A stretch of DNA of 64,000 nt from Lonicera japonica (GCA_021464415.1 JAKCWG010000589.1:1-64000); one strand, 5' to 3'; numbered from the stretch's first letter, positions 24,685 to 34,975 are shown. Made by a program: numbers and translations. Notes: a model not told the origin generated them from the sequence alone.

Positions 24685-24850
24685 GGGTCGTTACAAATCT
24701 CTAATAAAATAATACAATCACCCCTTTTAAATAGGGTGTAGAAAAGAATTACTAATCCCAATACACGGGTCATTACAAATCTCTAATAAAATAATACAAT
24801 TACCCCATTTGAATAGGGTGTAGAAAAGAATTACTAATCCCAATACAATA
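24685..24850. repeat. Tandem duplication of about 82 bp spanning the Cassandra right end
   Basis: GGGTCRTTACAAATCTCTAA through ACTAATCCCAATACA occurs twice head to tail, starting at about 24685 and 24767. Each unit begins with the last 11 bases of a Cassandra-like LTR end, the second copy carrying one change. Confidence 0.85.
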
Positions 24851-26024
24851 AGAAAACTAAAACAATCCTAATTAATTAAATATCCTATTTGACTAAGGAA
24901 ATATTCCTAAAACAATTCTAATTGAATAAGGAAAACATTCCTAATCCTAATTGAATAATAAAATAATAAACAAGTCCTATAATTTAAAAATAATTAAAAT
25001 ACGATCTTCTTTGAATTTTCTTGCACGAACTCTTGTAATCTGACCCATGAAAACTTGTTTTGGGCCTATGTATGCTTCAATCCATTTGCTTGATTATGTG
25101 CTAGCCTTATCCGCATCAGTATCACTAAGTGACACTCGGTATTTCCCGTCTCCGAAGACATGAGAATAAATAATAACTAACCTACCCAGGTGACCTAACT
25201 CACAATCCACCTACTATGGCATAAGGAAGAATGACCCTCGGCATAATACTATGAATACAAAAACTTATTCATAAGAGAGGTAACGGATTCCCAAAGAAAC
25301 AATAGGAATTATAACATAGATTCACCATAAAACAACCATCTATCACCACCTGGATCATAAATGAAACAATTCTCAAGAGAAATAGACATAAGAATAGTGA
25401 GGTGAAAAGGAAATGTCTCTTCTCTAAGGCGTGCTTCAATCAAATATATACGTACATACTGACTTGAGATTCACAATCTAACAGTTCCACCATACTTCCA
25501 TTGCGTCACTTTGATAAAACTCCTAACCTCAAACCTGGGGAGTTCCTTAGAGGAAGGATGTGTAATGAATAAAATACGCGTGCACTAAACGCAACGAACA
25601 TTCATTTCGACAATGACCATGATTCTAACGAATAGAGCACTCCGATCTAGGGCTCTATGGTACCAAGTCTATGAGAATAGCCACGAAAGGGAGAATCTCC
25701 TCGGGCTCCCATGATCAACTCTCGATAAGAACGCTCAACTAATGATTCTTCACTGCCCTTAAACTGTTTAGAATGCCTTGTCCTAAGAGGACAACATCAT
25801 TCCAAAGGTCAATGGGTCTACAAAAATAATAGCACATACCGAAATTTCATAATAGCCTTTACAAATATAAGGATTGAGGTAAAGGGTTTCAAATCCGTCA
25901 ATCTATATAACCTTATCAACCTTCTCCACTACTTCCAAAGCAGATTCGATCCTGATATCAACAGTCGTGATGGAAGAAAGAATAGCTTTTACATCGCTAG
26001 AACGAGACTTTTCGAGGGCATAAA

Positions 26025-26746
26025 TGAATTCGAGCTTTGGTACAAGATCTCCAAGTTTTGCCAAAAAGCCCTAATTTGTATCCATGGAGGAATCAAGAGG
26101 ATGAAGATCATGAATAGTGTGTAGGAATGGTGATTTAGGAGGATGGCTTGATTGTGGTGAAAATTACTCACAAAACCCTTAAAATCGCACCTCTAACCTC
26201 TCTCTAAAAGCTCTCCAATGGATGTGTACAAATGAGGAAGAAAGGTGATGAAAGAAATATAAAAATCTTGCCCAGGTGCATGTATTTGACTACATCAAAA
26301 GCCATGTAGTCGACTTCCATTATTCACAGCATAGATTTTTGCTGTTTGGTCATAGGCTCAACTTCGTACCCAATTTTGGCCATTGGGGAATAAGAATTAG
26401 GTCTCGGCCAAAACAAGGAAGTTGTAGAGGGGATAGAGATGAAGAAGTGGTTGTAAACAGGGAGTCGTTTAGAGTTTGGATGAAGAAGTTATGGCCTCTC
26501 AAAGTTGACCAAAATTAACTTTTTCGAAAAGTTGAAAACACGTGATTTACTTTCCGTTTTTAATTCGGGCCACCCAAATAATGAAACGATTTTCCGCATA
26601 AACATAATATATCTAATATAACATGCTAGAGGTTTTGGGTCAAGTACGAGAGCCTCGGAACCCAATGTTCACGATCTAACGGCGATAAAGCCTTAACCAG
26701 GCTTAATGGAAGGATTAACTCGCAAATGGAAATACGGGGTGTTACA
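26025..26746 (-). repeat. Truncated 5' LTR of the coding-free element
   Basis: This is a near-identical copy of 21416-22138 and starts TGTAACACCC on the minus strand at 26746. Homology stops abruptly at about 26025, so roughly 2.3 kb of the LTR is missing. The open frame at 26276-26518 is the twin of the one at 21668-21910. Confidence 0.88.
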
Positions 26747-26751
26747 AGAAA

Positions 26752-27631
26752 ATTATACTTGAGACCTCTCGAAAGGAGAGAATATGGGTTCGTTGGTTTG
26801 TACCAATAAATCTCTATGCTTGTCGATGAAAACTAATGGAGGGAGGGGGGTTATTTATATTTGAAAATTGCTTGGAGAGCAAGAAAATAGTTTATAACTA
26901 GGATTATAAGGGCTTATCAAAAAGCCTTCCCACTGTTCAATCATGGTGATTTTTGGATATGTGTTGGCAATAGAAGTCTACTAGAGCCTGTCAAAATCGG
27001 AGTTCGATCGGAGTTCGGAAAGGACTTTGTTTGCTTGGATTGGTACGAAGAGTTTATTTCCGTGTAGGAAAGGTACTCTCTCACTTGGTGTACAATAAGT
27101 GAGGTTTTAGTCGTTGGATTTTTCTAAATTTTATATATGTTTTCCCCCCATAGTTATGCTAACTTGCGTCCAAATTTGAGGTCAATTGGAATTTGGGAAG
27201 GCCTCTGTTTACTCTAATTGCTATAAAGGATATTTCGACCAGATTTGCATGATAAAAAGATTGGTTCTTGATAATCTAATGTCCTAAAAATATAAATTTT
27301 GGATATGTTCTTCCCCATGATAAGATCTATCTACTAAATGAATCTGATATCATTTGGACTTCGGAAAGGCCTCCATTTTATCACCCAAAATGAACTCCTG
27401 GGTTTCTGAATTTCTGGAGATTATGCCATCGGATCGTGCTTTTTTTTTGAATATGTTACTCCTTATGGAACTATCTAACAACCCTTAATGTTTGAAGATG
27501 ATCATAAATGGGAAAGTCTCATTGTACAAGTTTTCACAAGATTGGCGGCTTTTGGTTTTGGTAGCTTCTAATTATTGTCATAATCTCTAGTTCAGGTGTC
27601 CTTTGAGCTTCATTCTTTAGCCTGTATCACA
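26752..27631 (-). other. Outer segment of the split Tat/Ogre-like 5' LTR
   Basis: It contains GTATGTTTG-free, gene-free LTR sequence that joins 16992 when the nested element is removed (AGAAAATTATACTTGAGACC). It ends at the proposed LTR start TGTGATACAGG. Confidence 0.55.
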
Positions 27632-27644
27632 TGTGCAGAGTATG

Positions 27645-28391
27645 TGATGTGAATCGCGACCGTATTTCTATCCAATATGACGAATCCGCGACCCTTGACG
27701 TTAAATACGTAAGAACCTTGGAATCACGCGAAGATGATGGAGGTGGAACCTCGACCCAATCCCTAAAATGAGAATGAACCTTGGTATAGTCGAAGACAAA
27801 CAATCAATTGATGGGTTAATTGATTGATAAGTCGAAGAACAACAAGAATAATATTCCGGCTGTTCGAAGTGTTCTTAGAACACAAGAGGTGAAATCACAC
27901 TCAAATTCGTATTGATTAAAAACAAGGCTGCCCCAAACATTAGAGTTGCCTCCTTTAAATAGGAGGAGAAGAGAAAACCCTAATCAAACCCTAAGGAAAC
28001 CCTAAAAACAAAAATAACAAAACAAGCCCAATTCTAAGGCAACAAAAATAATGGAACACTCTAAATAAGCCCCAAAAACACTCTTAGCAGGCCCATCACT
28101 CTAAATACTAATTATACATATTCCTTGGGCTGCAAATAAATAAAAACAATAATAAAACGCCCTAATTATTCTATGTCTTCTTGGCTAAGCATTATTCTCC
28201 ATTCATGTTCTCCATCTCCATGAATACTTCTCCAAGCTCCAGCTTTATTCATCAACTCTTGGACCACGATCGTGAGTGCTTCCTTGATCTTCTTGGCTCT
28301 TGCTCGGTTGATTGGGACACTTGGAACCCGGATGGGATCTGCACAGTCTTCACTCCATGATCCAGCTCTTATGCTATCCTCAGGCTCATCA
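27645..28391 (-). mobile_element. Solo LTR (747 bp), same family as the LTR at 38510-39369
   Basis: The plus-strand ends are TGATGTGAATCGCG and CTCATCA. The 5-bp target duplication GTATG flanks it (27640-27644, 28392-28396). It is homologous to the 3' LTR of the Gypsy element at 38510-41960, sharing TTCTTGGCTAAGCATT, CTTCTCCAAGCTCCAGCTTT and CCCGGATGGG. It has no internal region. The minus-strand frame at 28166-28435 is LTR-derived. Confidence 0.9.
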
Positions 28392-28396
28392 GTATG

Positions 28397-28740
28397 TATG
28401 CATGTATGAATGCTCGTGCATGCATGCGTGCTCATTTCTTTAAAGATTGAGATTCTTGTGAGGGTTTTAAAATGTGGTGTTCACATATATTTGAGAGGAG
28501 GCCCCTTGCAGTGTTGCAGCTGATTAGAGCAGAAGAGCTTGATGTGCTGGCTAAGTAGGAAACTAGTGAGACCTCTCTTTCTGAAGACAGAGCTGGTGGC
28601 AATGGGGTTGGAGGAGGAGCCGAATAGGAGCAGTAATTGTATGATTTTATGCTTTTTCTATTTTGTATAGAAATATAGGACCTTTGTAATTGCTCTCTTA
28701 TTAATGAAATTAACAGTTTTTGTTTCAAAATTTGTTTATT
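28397..28740 (+). other. Possible exon fragment of an unidentified gene, with 3' UTR-like tail
   Basis: The plus strand at about 28491-28627 can be read as VLQLIRAEELDVLAK, an in-frame TAG, then ETSETSLSEDRAGGNGVGGG and a stop. A tail with AATGAAATTAA follows. The composition looks coding rather than random, but the stop codon and lack of context argue for a dead fragment. I cannot assign a family. Confidence 0.25.
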
Positions 28741-29574
28741 TTATTTTGCTTTAATTTTTGTCTTTTCTTTTTGTCTAAGTTGTAATGTGAGATGGAATGA
28801 GCCATGTGGTACTCTAATGCCCAGCAACATAGAAAAAAAAGTAAAACAAAATTCAGCAAGGTAAACAATTTGCCTCAAAAGAGGTCCTTAGCATATTCAC
28901 GAGAGGTCAATGACCTGTTTGAGCTCGCTGAGTTGGTTTTGTTGGGTCTCTTTATATCACTGGAATTCTTGTTACTTTTGTTAAGTCTGTAAGAGTCATG
29001 CCCCCTAGATATTAGGCAAAGTTTGTTAAAAATTCTCATATGTTAGTTGGATTCCTAAGTGTGTAAATGTGCTCATTGAGCTAGTCAATTAGTACACTAA
29101 CCTCTTTAGAAGAAAAATTATTCAATTCTTAACAGTGCTGTATGAGGATCTCTTATGTTTGGTGACTGACCTATGTGATGATATGAATTTTTTCAAAGTC
29201 TTTGGAGTTTTAAAACGAAAACTTGTACTTCTTGCCTAGGTCTAGAATAAAGTCGTGCACCCTTTTGACTTGGGCAAATTCTAACAATTTTCTCAATTAT
29301 CACCGGACCTCTTCAATTGTAGAACATACCACTCTCTGCGAGGGTTTCAATAGAGGGTAAATGTGCTTTTGCGAGCTGATCACTTACTAAGCTGACTTCT
29401 TTGTAAGAGGATTTTTCTTAGAGTACAAGTGTGCTCAATGAGCTGGGCACTTACTAAACTGGCCTCTTCGTGAGAAGGTTTTTATAGCGTGCACTTTACA
29501 AGTAATGAAATACCAAAACAAAACATTTCATATATATTTTTCTTTGAAAATAGATATTACAAAAGTACAAAGTG
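28741..29574. other. Intergenic / retroelement 3' flank with degenerate repeats
   Basis: No gene. Three degenerate copies of a block like GTGCTCAATGAGCTGGGCAC...TTACTAA...CCTCTTCGTGAGAAGG occur at about 29063, 29360 and 29425. This is probably non-coding sequence downstream of the integrase remnant. Confidence 0.4.
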
Positions 29575-30382
29575 TTTCAGCTCAAGGGTAGTATCTCTTG
29601 AGATGTTATAAATTTCATGGTCTCATGAGCTCCATGCCGTCTACAATCCTTAGATAGTAGGTACCAGGTCTGCTAACTTTGGTGACCACGTAGGGACCTT
29701 CCCATTTTGCAACAAGCTTTCCATGTTCAGAAACTTTGGTGGATAGGATGACTTTTTGAAGTACTAAGGCACCTACATTCAGAATTTTGTGCTTGACCCT
29801 CTTGTTATAACTTTTGACCATGCTCGTTTGATAGGTTTCTTCCTTGATTTGAGCTTGATTTTTCTTTTCTTCAAGGAGGTCTAAGTTAGCCAATAGGCCT
29901 TCGTTGTTTCTAGCCGGATTATGATGGTTGATTCTATATGTTAGTACTCATATCTCCACTATAATAACTGCTTAAGTTCCGTAGGTCAGAGAGAAAGGAG
30001 TTTGGCTAGTCGAAACTCTGATAGTGGTTCTATGAGCCCATAAAACTGATGGGAACTTTTTCGACCAATTTCCTTTAGCATAATCAAGTCTTTTCTTTAA
30101 CGAGCTCGGTAGGGTTCTATTGGTGACCTCTGCTTGGTTGTTGGCTTGAGGATGGACAGGCGAGCTGTAATGGTTTTCTATCCCATGCCCTTTGCAGAAG
30201 TCTCTGAATAGATCGCAATCGAACTGCTTCCCATTATTAGTGATCAATATTTTCGGGAGACCAAAGCAGTAGATGATGTTCTTCCACAAAAAAATATGGA
30301 TTTTCATGGTGGTGATTGTGCTCAGTGCTTCTACCTCAGCCCATTTGGTGAAGTAGTCAATGGCCACAACTAAGGCTGGCAT
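29575..30382 (-). pseudogene. Ty3/Gypsy integrase remnant (Tat lineage)
   Basis: The minus strand from 30382 encodes an integrase core resembling Tat/Retand elements: AIDYFTKWAEVEAL, FGLPKILITNNGKQFD, then HPQANNQAEVTNRTLPSSLK and VLWAHRTTIRVSTSQTPFSL. Asp of IDYFTKW, Asn in place of the usual second Asp (ITNNGKQF, normally SDNGKQF) and Glu in QAEVTNR correspond to the DDE positions, so one catalytic residue is changed. After a break, 29893-29615 carries the C-terminal part (KHKILNVGALVLQKV, GKLVAKWEGPYVVTKVSRPG). The upstream protease-RT part is absent: the fragment is cut at 30382 by unrelated sequence. Confidence 0.8.
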
Positions 30383-31075
30383 TTTTTACCAAAAAATCAA
30401 AAATCGAACCGAAAAAACTGAACCATTGAGTAAAAAATACTGAACCGATTTTTAATGGTAATCAAATGTTGGTTACCGAAATTTAAATGGTAAAAACCGG
30501 TAAGTCGAATAGAAGGTTGGGTATAACCGAACCCAAATTTTAGAAAAAAAAATATCTCCTATTCTCTTCCACTCCCTCACATGTTAACTTATGAGTTATG
30601 AATAAGAGAGTAATTAATAACTTTCTCCTCTTATTTTGCTCTCAGTACTCTCCTCTCATCTCACACTCTCAGTTTTGCTCCCTCCACTTCTCCCCTGAGC
30701 TCTTTCAGTCTCTTCCCTCCGTTCTCTCCCACCATGAATTGATGTTAATTTTTCGTAGAAATGGAATATGCTAGCTTAATGTGTGACTGATTAACTAAAT
30801 ATATTCTTTGTTTAATATATATGCTTAATATATATAGGAGAATGACATATTGTTGTTGCTTAGTTGCCAAAATTAAGTAATTAACAAATGCCAAAATTTG
30901 ACAAACAACATTTTCGGTATTACCGAAATTCAATTAATACCAAACCGAAATTTCGGTTATCGCAACTTTGATTACAGACTTCAATTTGGTACGGGATCAA
31001 TTTTGAGTTTTATATTACCGAAATCGTTCGGTTCGGTTCGGTATTGTGTGTTTCGGTTATCGAATATTTTATATA
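30383..31075. other. Probable DNA transposon remnant (GGTTCGGTT-rich)
   Basis: Both ends are rich in CCGAAC/GGTTCGG and ACCGAAA/TTTCGGT motifs in opposite orientation (for example CGAACCGAAAAAACTGAACC near 30397 and CGTTCGGTTCGGTTCGG near 31025). This looks like degenerate inverted termini. No target duplication could be fixed and no gene is present. Confidence 0.35.
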
Positions 31076-33886
31076 CTCGCAAGTGCACAAATTGAATACT
31101 AGTATAACTTAGACAAGAGCGAGGTCGAACCCTAGAGATTTGATAGATAAAACGTACGTATCTCTCTCACTAACTCTAATTAATTTCTAATCTAGCTTAG
31201 AAATTTAATGGGATGATTTATCAATTAAAAATACGAATAAAATACTAGTGAAATAATTAATTAATAAAATACTCGGGTGGCGAAGTCATATATTTGATAT
31301 CATGTTCCTAATATTCATGCCTAACAAACTCTACTCTCTGTCTCGTACTAATTTTGTCTCCTAACTCTATTAAATGCGGAAAATAAATTCAATTAAGCCC
31401 AATTAATTTATAAAATTCAATTATTAATTCTTTCATAGCCAAATGTATGTATAAAATCAAAATACTCATTATGCACAACGATCGTCAAAATATGAGTAAA
31501 TCATAATAATAGAATATATCACGGAGAAAAGCAAGCATTAATCTTATAAACAACATCTCATAATCGCCTCTCTTGTATCAAACATCTAGGGTTTACTCTA
31601 TTGTGCACAGCGATCGTGATTTAAGCCCTCAAGGCATGGTATGCAGCCCCCAAGGCTGGGTCCCCTCGTGAACCACCTAGATGTGCAGGGTATGGCGCTT
31701 CACGTGGTCCCCCTAGTTAGACCATAGAGTATGTCTCTTCCAAAGCGAGGTCCTTCTATGAGGACCAAGGTATGTAACCATTAAGGTTAGGTCAACCCCA
31801 TGGACCATTAGTGCTTTACAAAAGTAAAACATCAATAGGAAGTATGTTCGAAAAAGAATATTCTCATACGTAATACACACATACGTACATATATATATAT
31901 ATATATCAAATCATATCTTCATAATAATTCCGTAAACCAAAATCGAATCTAGCTTTTATATACCAACATATTATCTATGTACTTATACATAGTACATATA
32001 CATGTACACACACATAGATAAACATATCTTAATTTGTGTTTGCGTAATGACTCCGCCTACCAAAGGCGCATCTAGTCTTTTCAAATACACAACATCTAAT
32101 CCTTATTCAAACTATATCAACCACCAATTATGTGTACGTAATATAGATTCATCTTATGATGTATCAAATATACATATGCCATTAAATAGAATTATACCAT
32201 TACATGATTATATCCATGCAATACTTAAACAACTCAATGAGTGGACTAGTAGTCTACTTGTAGTAATTTTTTAGCTTGGTGGACTATCATCAATAAAGTA
32301 ATTAGTTTGTTTAATAGAGTATGTATCTCATGGATATAACCATCATTACATTGAAACCAAAATAATGGTTCGAACCCACTACTTATCAAGTTCGTAGCCC
32401 CATTTAGAAAACACTGCAAGGCTGTTACCGAAATAGTAGATTTCTACCAAATTCTTGGTGTTAGGAATCCAATGGCATGGGTATATTATTTACACTATAA
32501 GAATAATATATCATATATGTTTATGTGCAATTTCTCCTCATATACAAAACTTGCTTCACACCTCGCTATAGTTTTTTACAAATGCTAATTAAGTGCACAA
32601 GTGTATAATGGGGTTTTTATGGTAAAAGTGAGGAAACATATACTATCATAGAATTCATCATCAACTAAATAATATATGAAGGGATAATTATATACATACA
32701 TATAGGTTGTGTGGTGCAAGGTCCATAACAAATCCCATATCAATCCAAATATACATGTAGAACAAACATGTATAACTTATATAGTCTTAAATTCATATCA
32801 AGTGTAATATAGTTCAAATCTTGTATAAATACTCTTCTGTAACCTATAACAGTACATATACGACTTTAACCCAAGTATACGCGCTTACGCTCTAATGGGT
32901 ATTAGCTAGGGCTTGGGGTAGTCAAACATATAATGTGATTCGTACATTTTCATATGAAATCGCAATAAAAACATGGATAAATCAAGGAAAACTAACAACA
33001 AATATTACCCAAAACCCCATGTATGTATAAATCAATCAAGCTCTTAAAAGAAATCCCCAATTTGACTTGAAAACACAGATGTAACATATAATATTTGATA
33101 ACATATAATATTTGAAATTGAAGTTAGGTACTAGTGTTCCCACCTGAATTAAGCCAATACTTCGAGGTTTTGAGCGCTGAATTAAGCCACAATCCAACAC
33201 ATCACGAAATCCTCAATTTGAGATCTAAAAACCTAAAAATGGTGAAGATGAGAGGAAGAATAAGATGGAGATGATGTTGATCTTATAAGAAGCAAGGAAC
33301 TATAGAGAATCATTCCTAAGAACCCCCTAGTGAGACCTTACTTCTCTCTCTAACCCTCTCTCAAGCATAGAACCAAATGGAGATGCTATGGATGGAAGAA
33401 ATGAATGTATAACAATGGGCATATAAAAACCCTCTGGACCTCCTCTGATCGACCAGAGGGCACAAATCTGAAGTTCCTCATTTTTTCATTTAAGAAATAA
33501 CAATTTTCGAGTCCCATTTCGACCCTCGAAATGACTTCTATTTGACTCCGCCGTCAAACAAAAGTTGTTGAGGGAAATGAGATGAAACCATATCCACAAA
33601 TAGAAACTCATTTGGACTTCATATGAAGAAGTTATGGCCTTCGAAAGTTGGCCAAAAACTCACTTCGGCAAAAGTTCGATTTTTCGCCGTTAGCCACCAA
33701 ATTTAGCCACGGCTTCTCGAAATGCGTTCTAACCATGTACGCATACTTAATATCATTAAAATGACATATTATAAGTATTGGCTCAATCACAGAGGTCCCG
33801 AAACGAAAATCGAATTCTCAAGCGAGGTTTGGCCTTCAACAAGCTAAGGAGGAGGATTGGCTTAGAAATGAAATACAGGGTGTTAC
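31076..33886 (-). mobile_element. Truncated LTR of a TGTAACACCC-type Gypsy element plus unassigned leader-like DNA
   Basis: The minus strand starts TGTAACACCCTGTATTTC at 33886, like the LTR at 22138. It continues through LTR-like sequence with the CCCAAGGCTGGGTCCCC and ACCACCTAG motifs near 31650 that recur near 18270-18300. No matching left terminus (GGCATCACA) or target duplication is visible. The part at 31076-31560 (starting TCGCAAGTGCACAAATTG) looks like a retroelement leader of another family. No coding sequence is recognised. Confidence 0.55.
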
Positions 33887-34404
33887 ACTTAATTACTTTT
33901 TTGTGAAACTACTATAATGTTCTTGTTGTCTATGTTATGGTGATTGTTTTGAGTGTAATCGGGGTGTGATTGTATCTTTTGGGAATTAAATGTAGACTCT
34001 TATGTATCTTTTTCGAGGTGCTGTTTGGATCCTGTGCAAAAGGGCAAAAATACAGCCAAGAAAACAATAGAATTGGAAAGCAAAAAAAATGAAAAATTCC
34101 AGTAATCACTGTTTCCACATAATGGTGCCTAGGTAGTGCCACTAAAGATATCGCTAACACAATGACACATGGACAAGTAATGAAATGACACATGTCAAAA
34201 AATGCCACGATGCATATCCGTCCAATAATTATGTCAACTTTAGTCAAATTGGTACCTTTTGACCAAGAAAATGTACGAATTTAGCACGATGTGAAATTGT
34301 ACCAAAAAAATTGGTTCGGTCTTATTTGACATGGCTACAAACCGTGCCAAATCTGGTCAGCCACAGAGTACAGCCATGCCAGTTTGCTAGTTTTGTCCAA
34401 TTCT
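33887..34404. other. Intergenic, nothing recognised
   Basis: AT-rich with no domain-bearing frame, RNA gene or clear element boundary. The short open frames in it have no coding character. Confidence 0.5.
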
Positions 34405-34860
34405 TAGTAGGTTTTATATTGTCCAATTTATATTTGATTTTTAATTGTCTAATTTTTAGTTGGTTTTGTGAAATTCTAGACCCGTTTGATTTATTTCCTA
34501 TAAATAGAACTCTTGTCATTTGTTTTAAATTGTATTGTACTGTATATTAGTTAGATTAAATAATATATTTGAGAGATGATATTGATCGCTTTAATTGGCA
34601 GATAGGGTTTAATTTACTTAGAATATATCTTCATCAATAATACGGGTGTACTTATAATAGATTTTCATTAACAATAGCTATCACGATGTAGATTAGTTGC
34701 GGTTTTGCCGATACCACCTAATTGCTTGTGTACTTCGTTGGTTGTTTTCTTCCTTAATCTTTTGTTTTTTGTATTGCTTGAATATTAGCGGTGCTTGTTT
34801 ATTTAATTATCGTACGCACAATTATTTGGCCGGTCCTACGCTTCTAGCGGTATCATAGCA
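34405..34860 (+). mobile_element. Copia-type LTR (5'-truncated) with primer-binding site
   Basis: The U3-R-U5-like sequence includes TTCCTATAAATAGAACTC (TATA-like, near 34495). It ends about CCGGTCCTACG and is followed by CGGTATCATAGCA (34848-34860), a near match to the tRNA-Met primer site TGGTATCAGAGC used by Copia elements. It is homologous to 37654-38160. A leader follows, but no gag-pol. Confidence 0.55.
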
Positions 34861-34975
34861 CAGAGAAAAGAGAGGTAGCATGACTCTCACCAAAGAAGAG
34901 CATCTTTGTAATTGAGATTTGGAGGAGTTCATTAACATATTCAAGCTTCTTTAATGGTTCAATATATACCAGTTG
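34861..34975 (+). other. Copia leader sequence
   Basis: It is homologous to 38163-38260 (shared GCATCTTTGTAATTGAGATT). It joins directly to the first unit of the tandem array. Confidence 0.5.

Larger units (their letters stand above)
23916..24695 (+). mobile_element. Cassandra TRIM retrotransposon
   Basis: A 780-bp terminal-repeat retrotransposon in miniature. The 5' LTR is 23916-24288 (TGTGACGCCC to GGTCGTTGCA) and the 3' LTR is 24359-24695 (TGTGACGCCC to GGTCGTTACA). The internal region is only 70 bp, with a tRNA-Met-like primer site (ATGATATCAGAGC) and a purine tract (CTAAGGGGGAAGG). Both LTRs carry the 5S-rRNA-like segment that defines Cassandra. The 5' LTR has an extra tandem 23-bp copy of GGGGGCATCCCACATCGGAAGAT. 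No proteins are encoded, as usual for this family. A clean 5-bp target duplication is not visible (TATTA on the left, AATCT on the right), suggesting later rearrangement at one end. Confidence 0.9.
23750..25118. mobile_element. Palindromic LTR-like insertion (inverted 165-bp arms)
   Basis: The left arm 23750-23914 and right arm 24954-25118 are inverted copies with about five mismatches in 165 bp by eye. Both outer ends read TGATGCGGATAAGG inward, and a 5-bp direct repeat GTATC flanks the whole (23745-23749 and 25119-25123). On the minus strand, sequence inside the right arm continues as an LTR-like U3/R: TATTTAAAAGGGG-like and GTATTATTTTATTAGAG motifs. The TG start and 5-bp duplication suggest LTR integrase chemistry, but both ends look like the same LTR 5' end. 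The loop contains the Cassandra element. An ordinary foldback transposon is the alternative. Confidence 0.75.
22161..26024 (-). other. Internal region of the LTR element, no coding capacity
   Basis: About 2.5 kb of native sequence remains outside the nested insertion at 23750-25118. None of the open frames carries gag, protease, RT, RNase H or integrase motifs. The sequence either comes from a non-coding retroelement or has decayed beyond recognition. Confidence 0.6.
16993..26746 (-). mobile_element. LTR retrotransposon without coding capacity
   Basis: The complete insertion is bounded on the plus strand by TGTGATGCCC (16993) and GGGTGTTACA (26746), with a 5-bp target duplication AGAAA on each side (16988-16992, 26747-26751). 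On the minus strand the order is: partial 5' LTR (26746 to about 26025), an internal region with no gag or pol, a purine-rich tract, then the 3' LTR (22138-16993). Nearly all of the inner part of the 5' LTR and any primer-binding site is missing. A Helitron has inserted in the 3' LTR, and a palindromic insertion plus a Cassandra element in the internal region. The layout is like a large retrotransposon derivative or a deleted Gypsy element. Confidence 0.88.
13007..27631 (-). mobile_element. 5' LTR of a Tat/Ogre-like Gypsy element, split by nested insertions
   Basis: On the minus strand the LTR opens TGTGATACAGG at 27631 and closes GGTTCTCACA at 13007, giving TGTGA/TCACA terminal inverted repeats. 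The primer-binding site follows immediately. Two insertions interrupt it: the solo LTR at 13134-16236, and the LTR element at 16993-26746. Removing both, with one copy of each target duplication, leaves a native LTR of about 1.76 kb (13007-13133, 16242-16992, 26752-27631). Sequence reads continuously across both insertion sites. The downstream gag remnant supports the identity. The far boundary rests on the TG/CA termini because the partner LTR is missing. Confidence 0.7.

Noticed and set aside
21668..26518. Two nearly identical 80-codon open frames at 21668-21910 and 26276-26518
   Set aside because: They lie at equivalent places in the two LTR copies of the 16993-26746 element and have no domain. 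They are LTR sequence and not a gene family.
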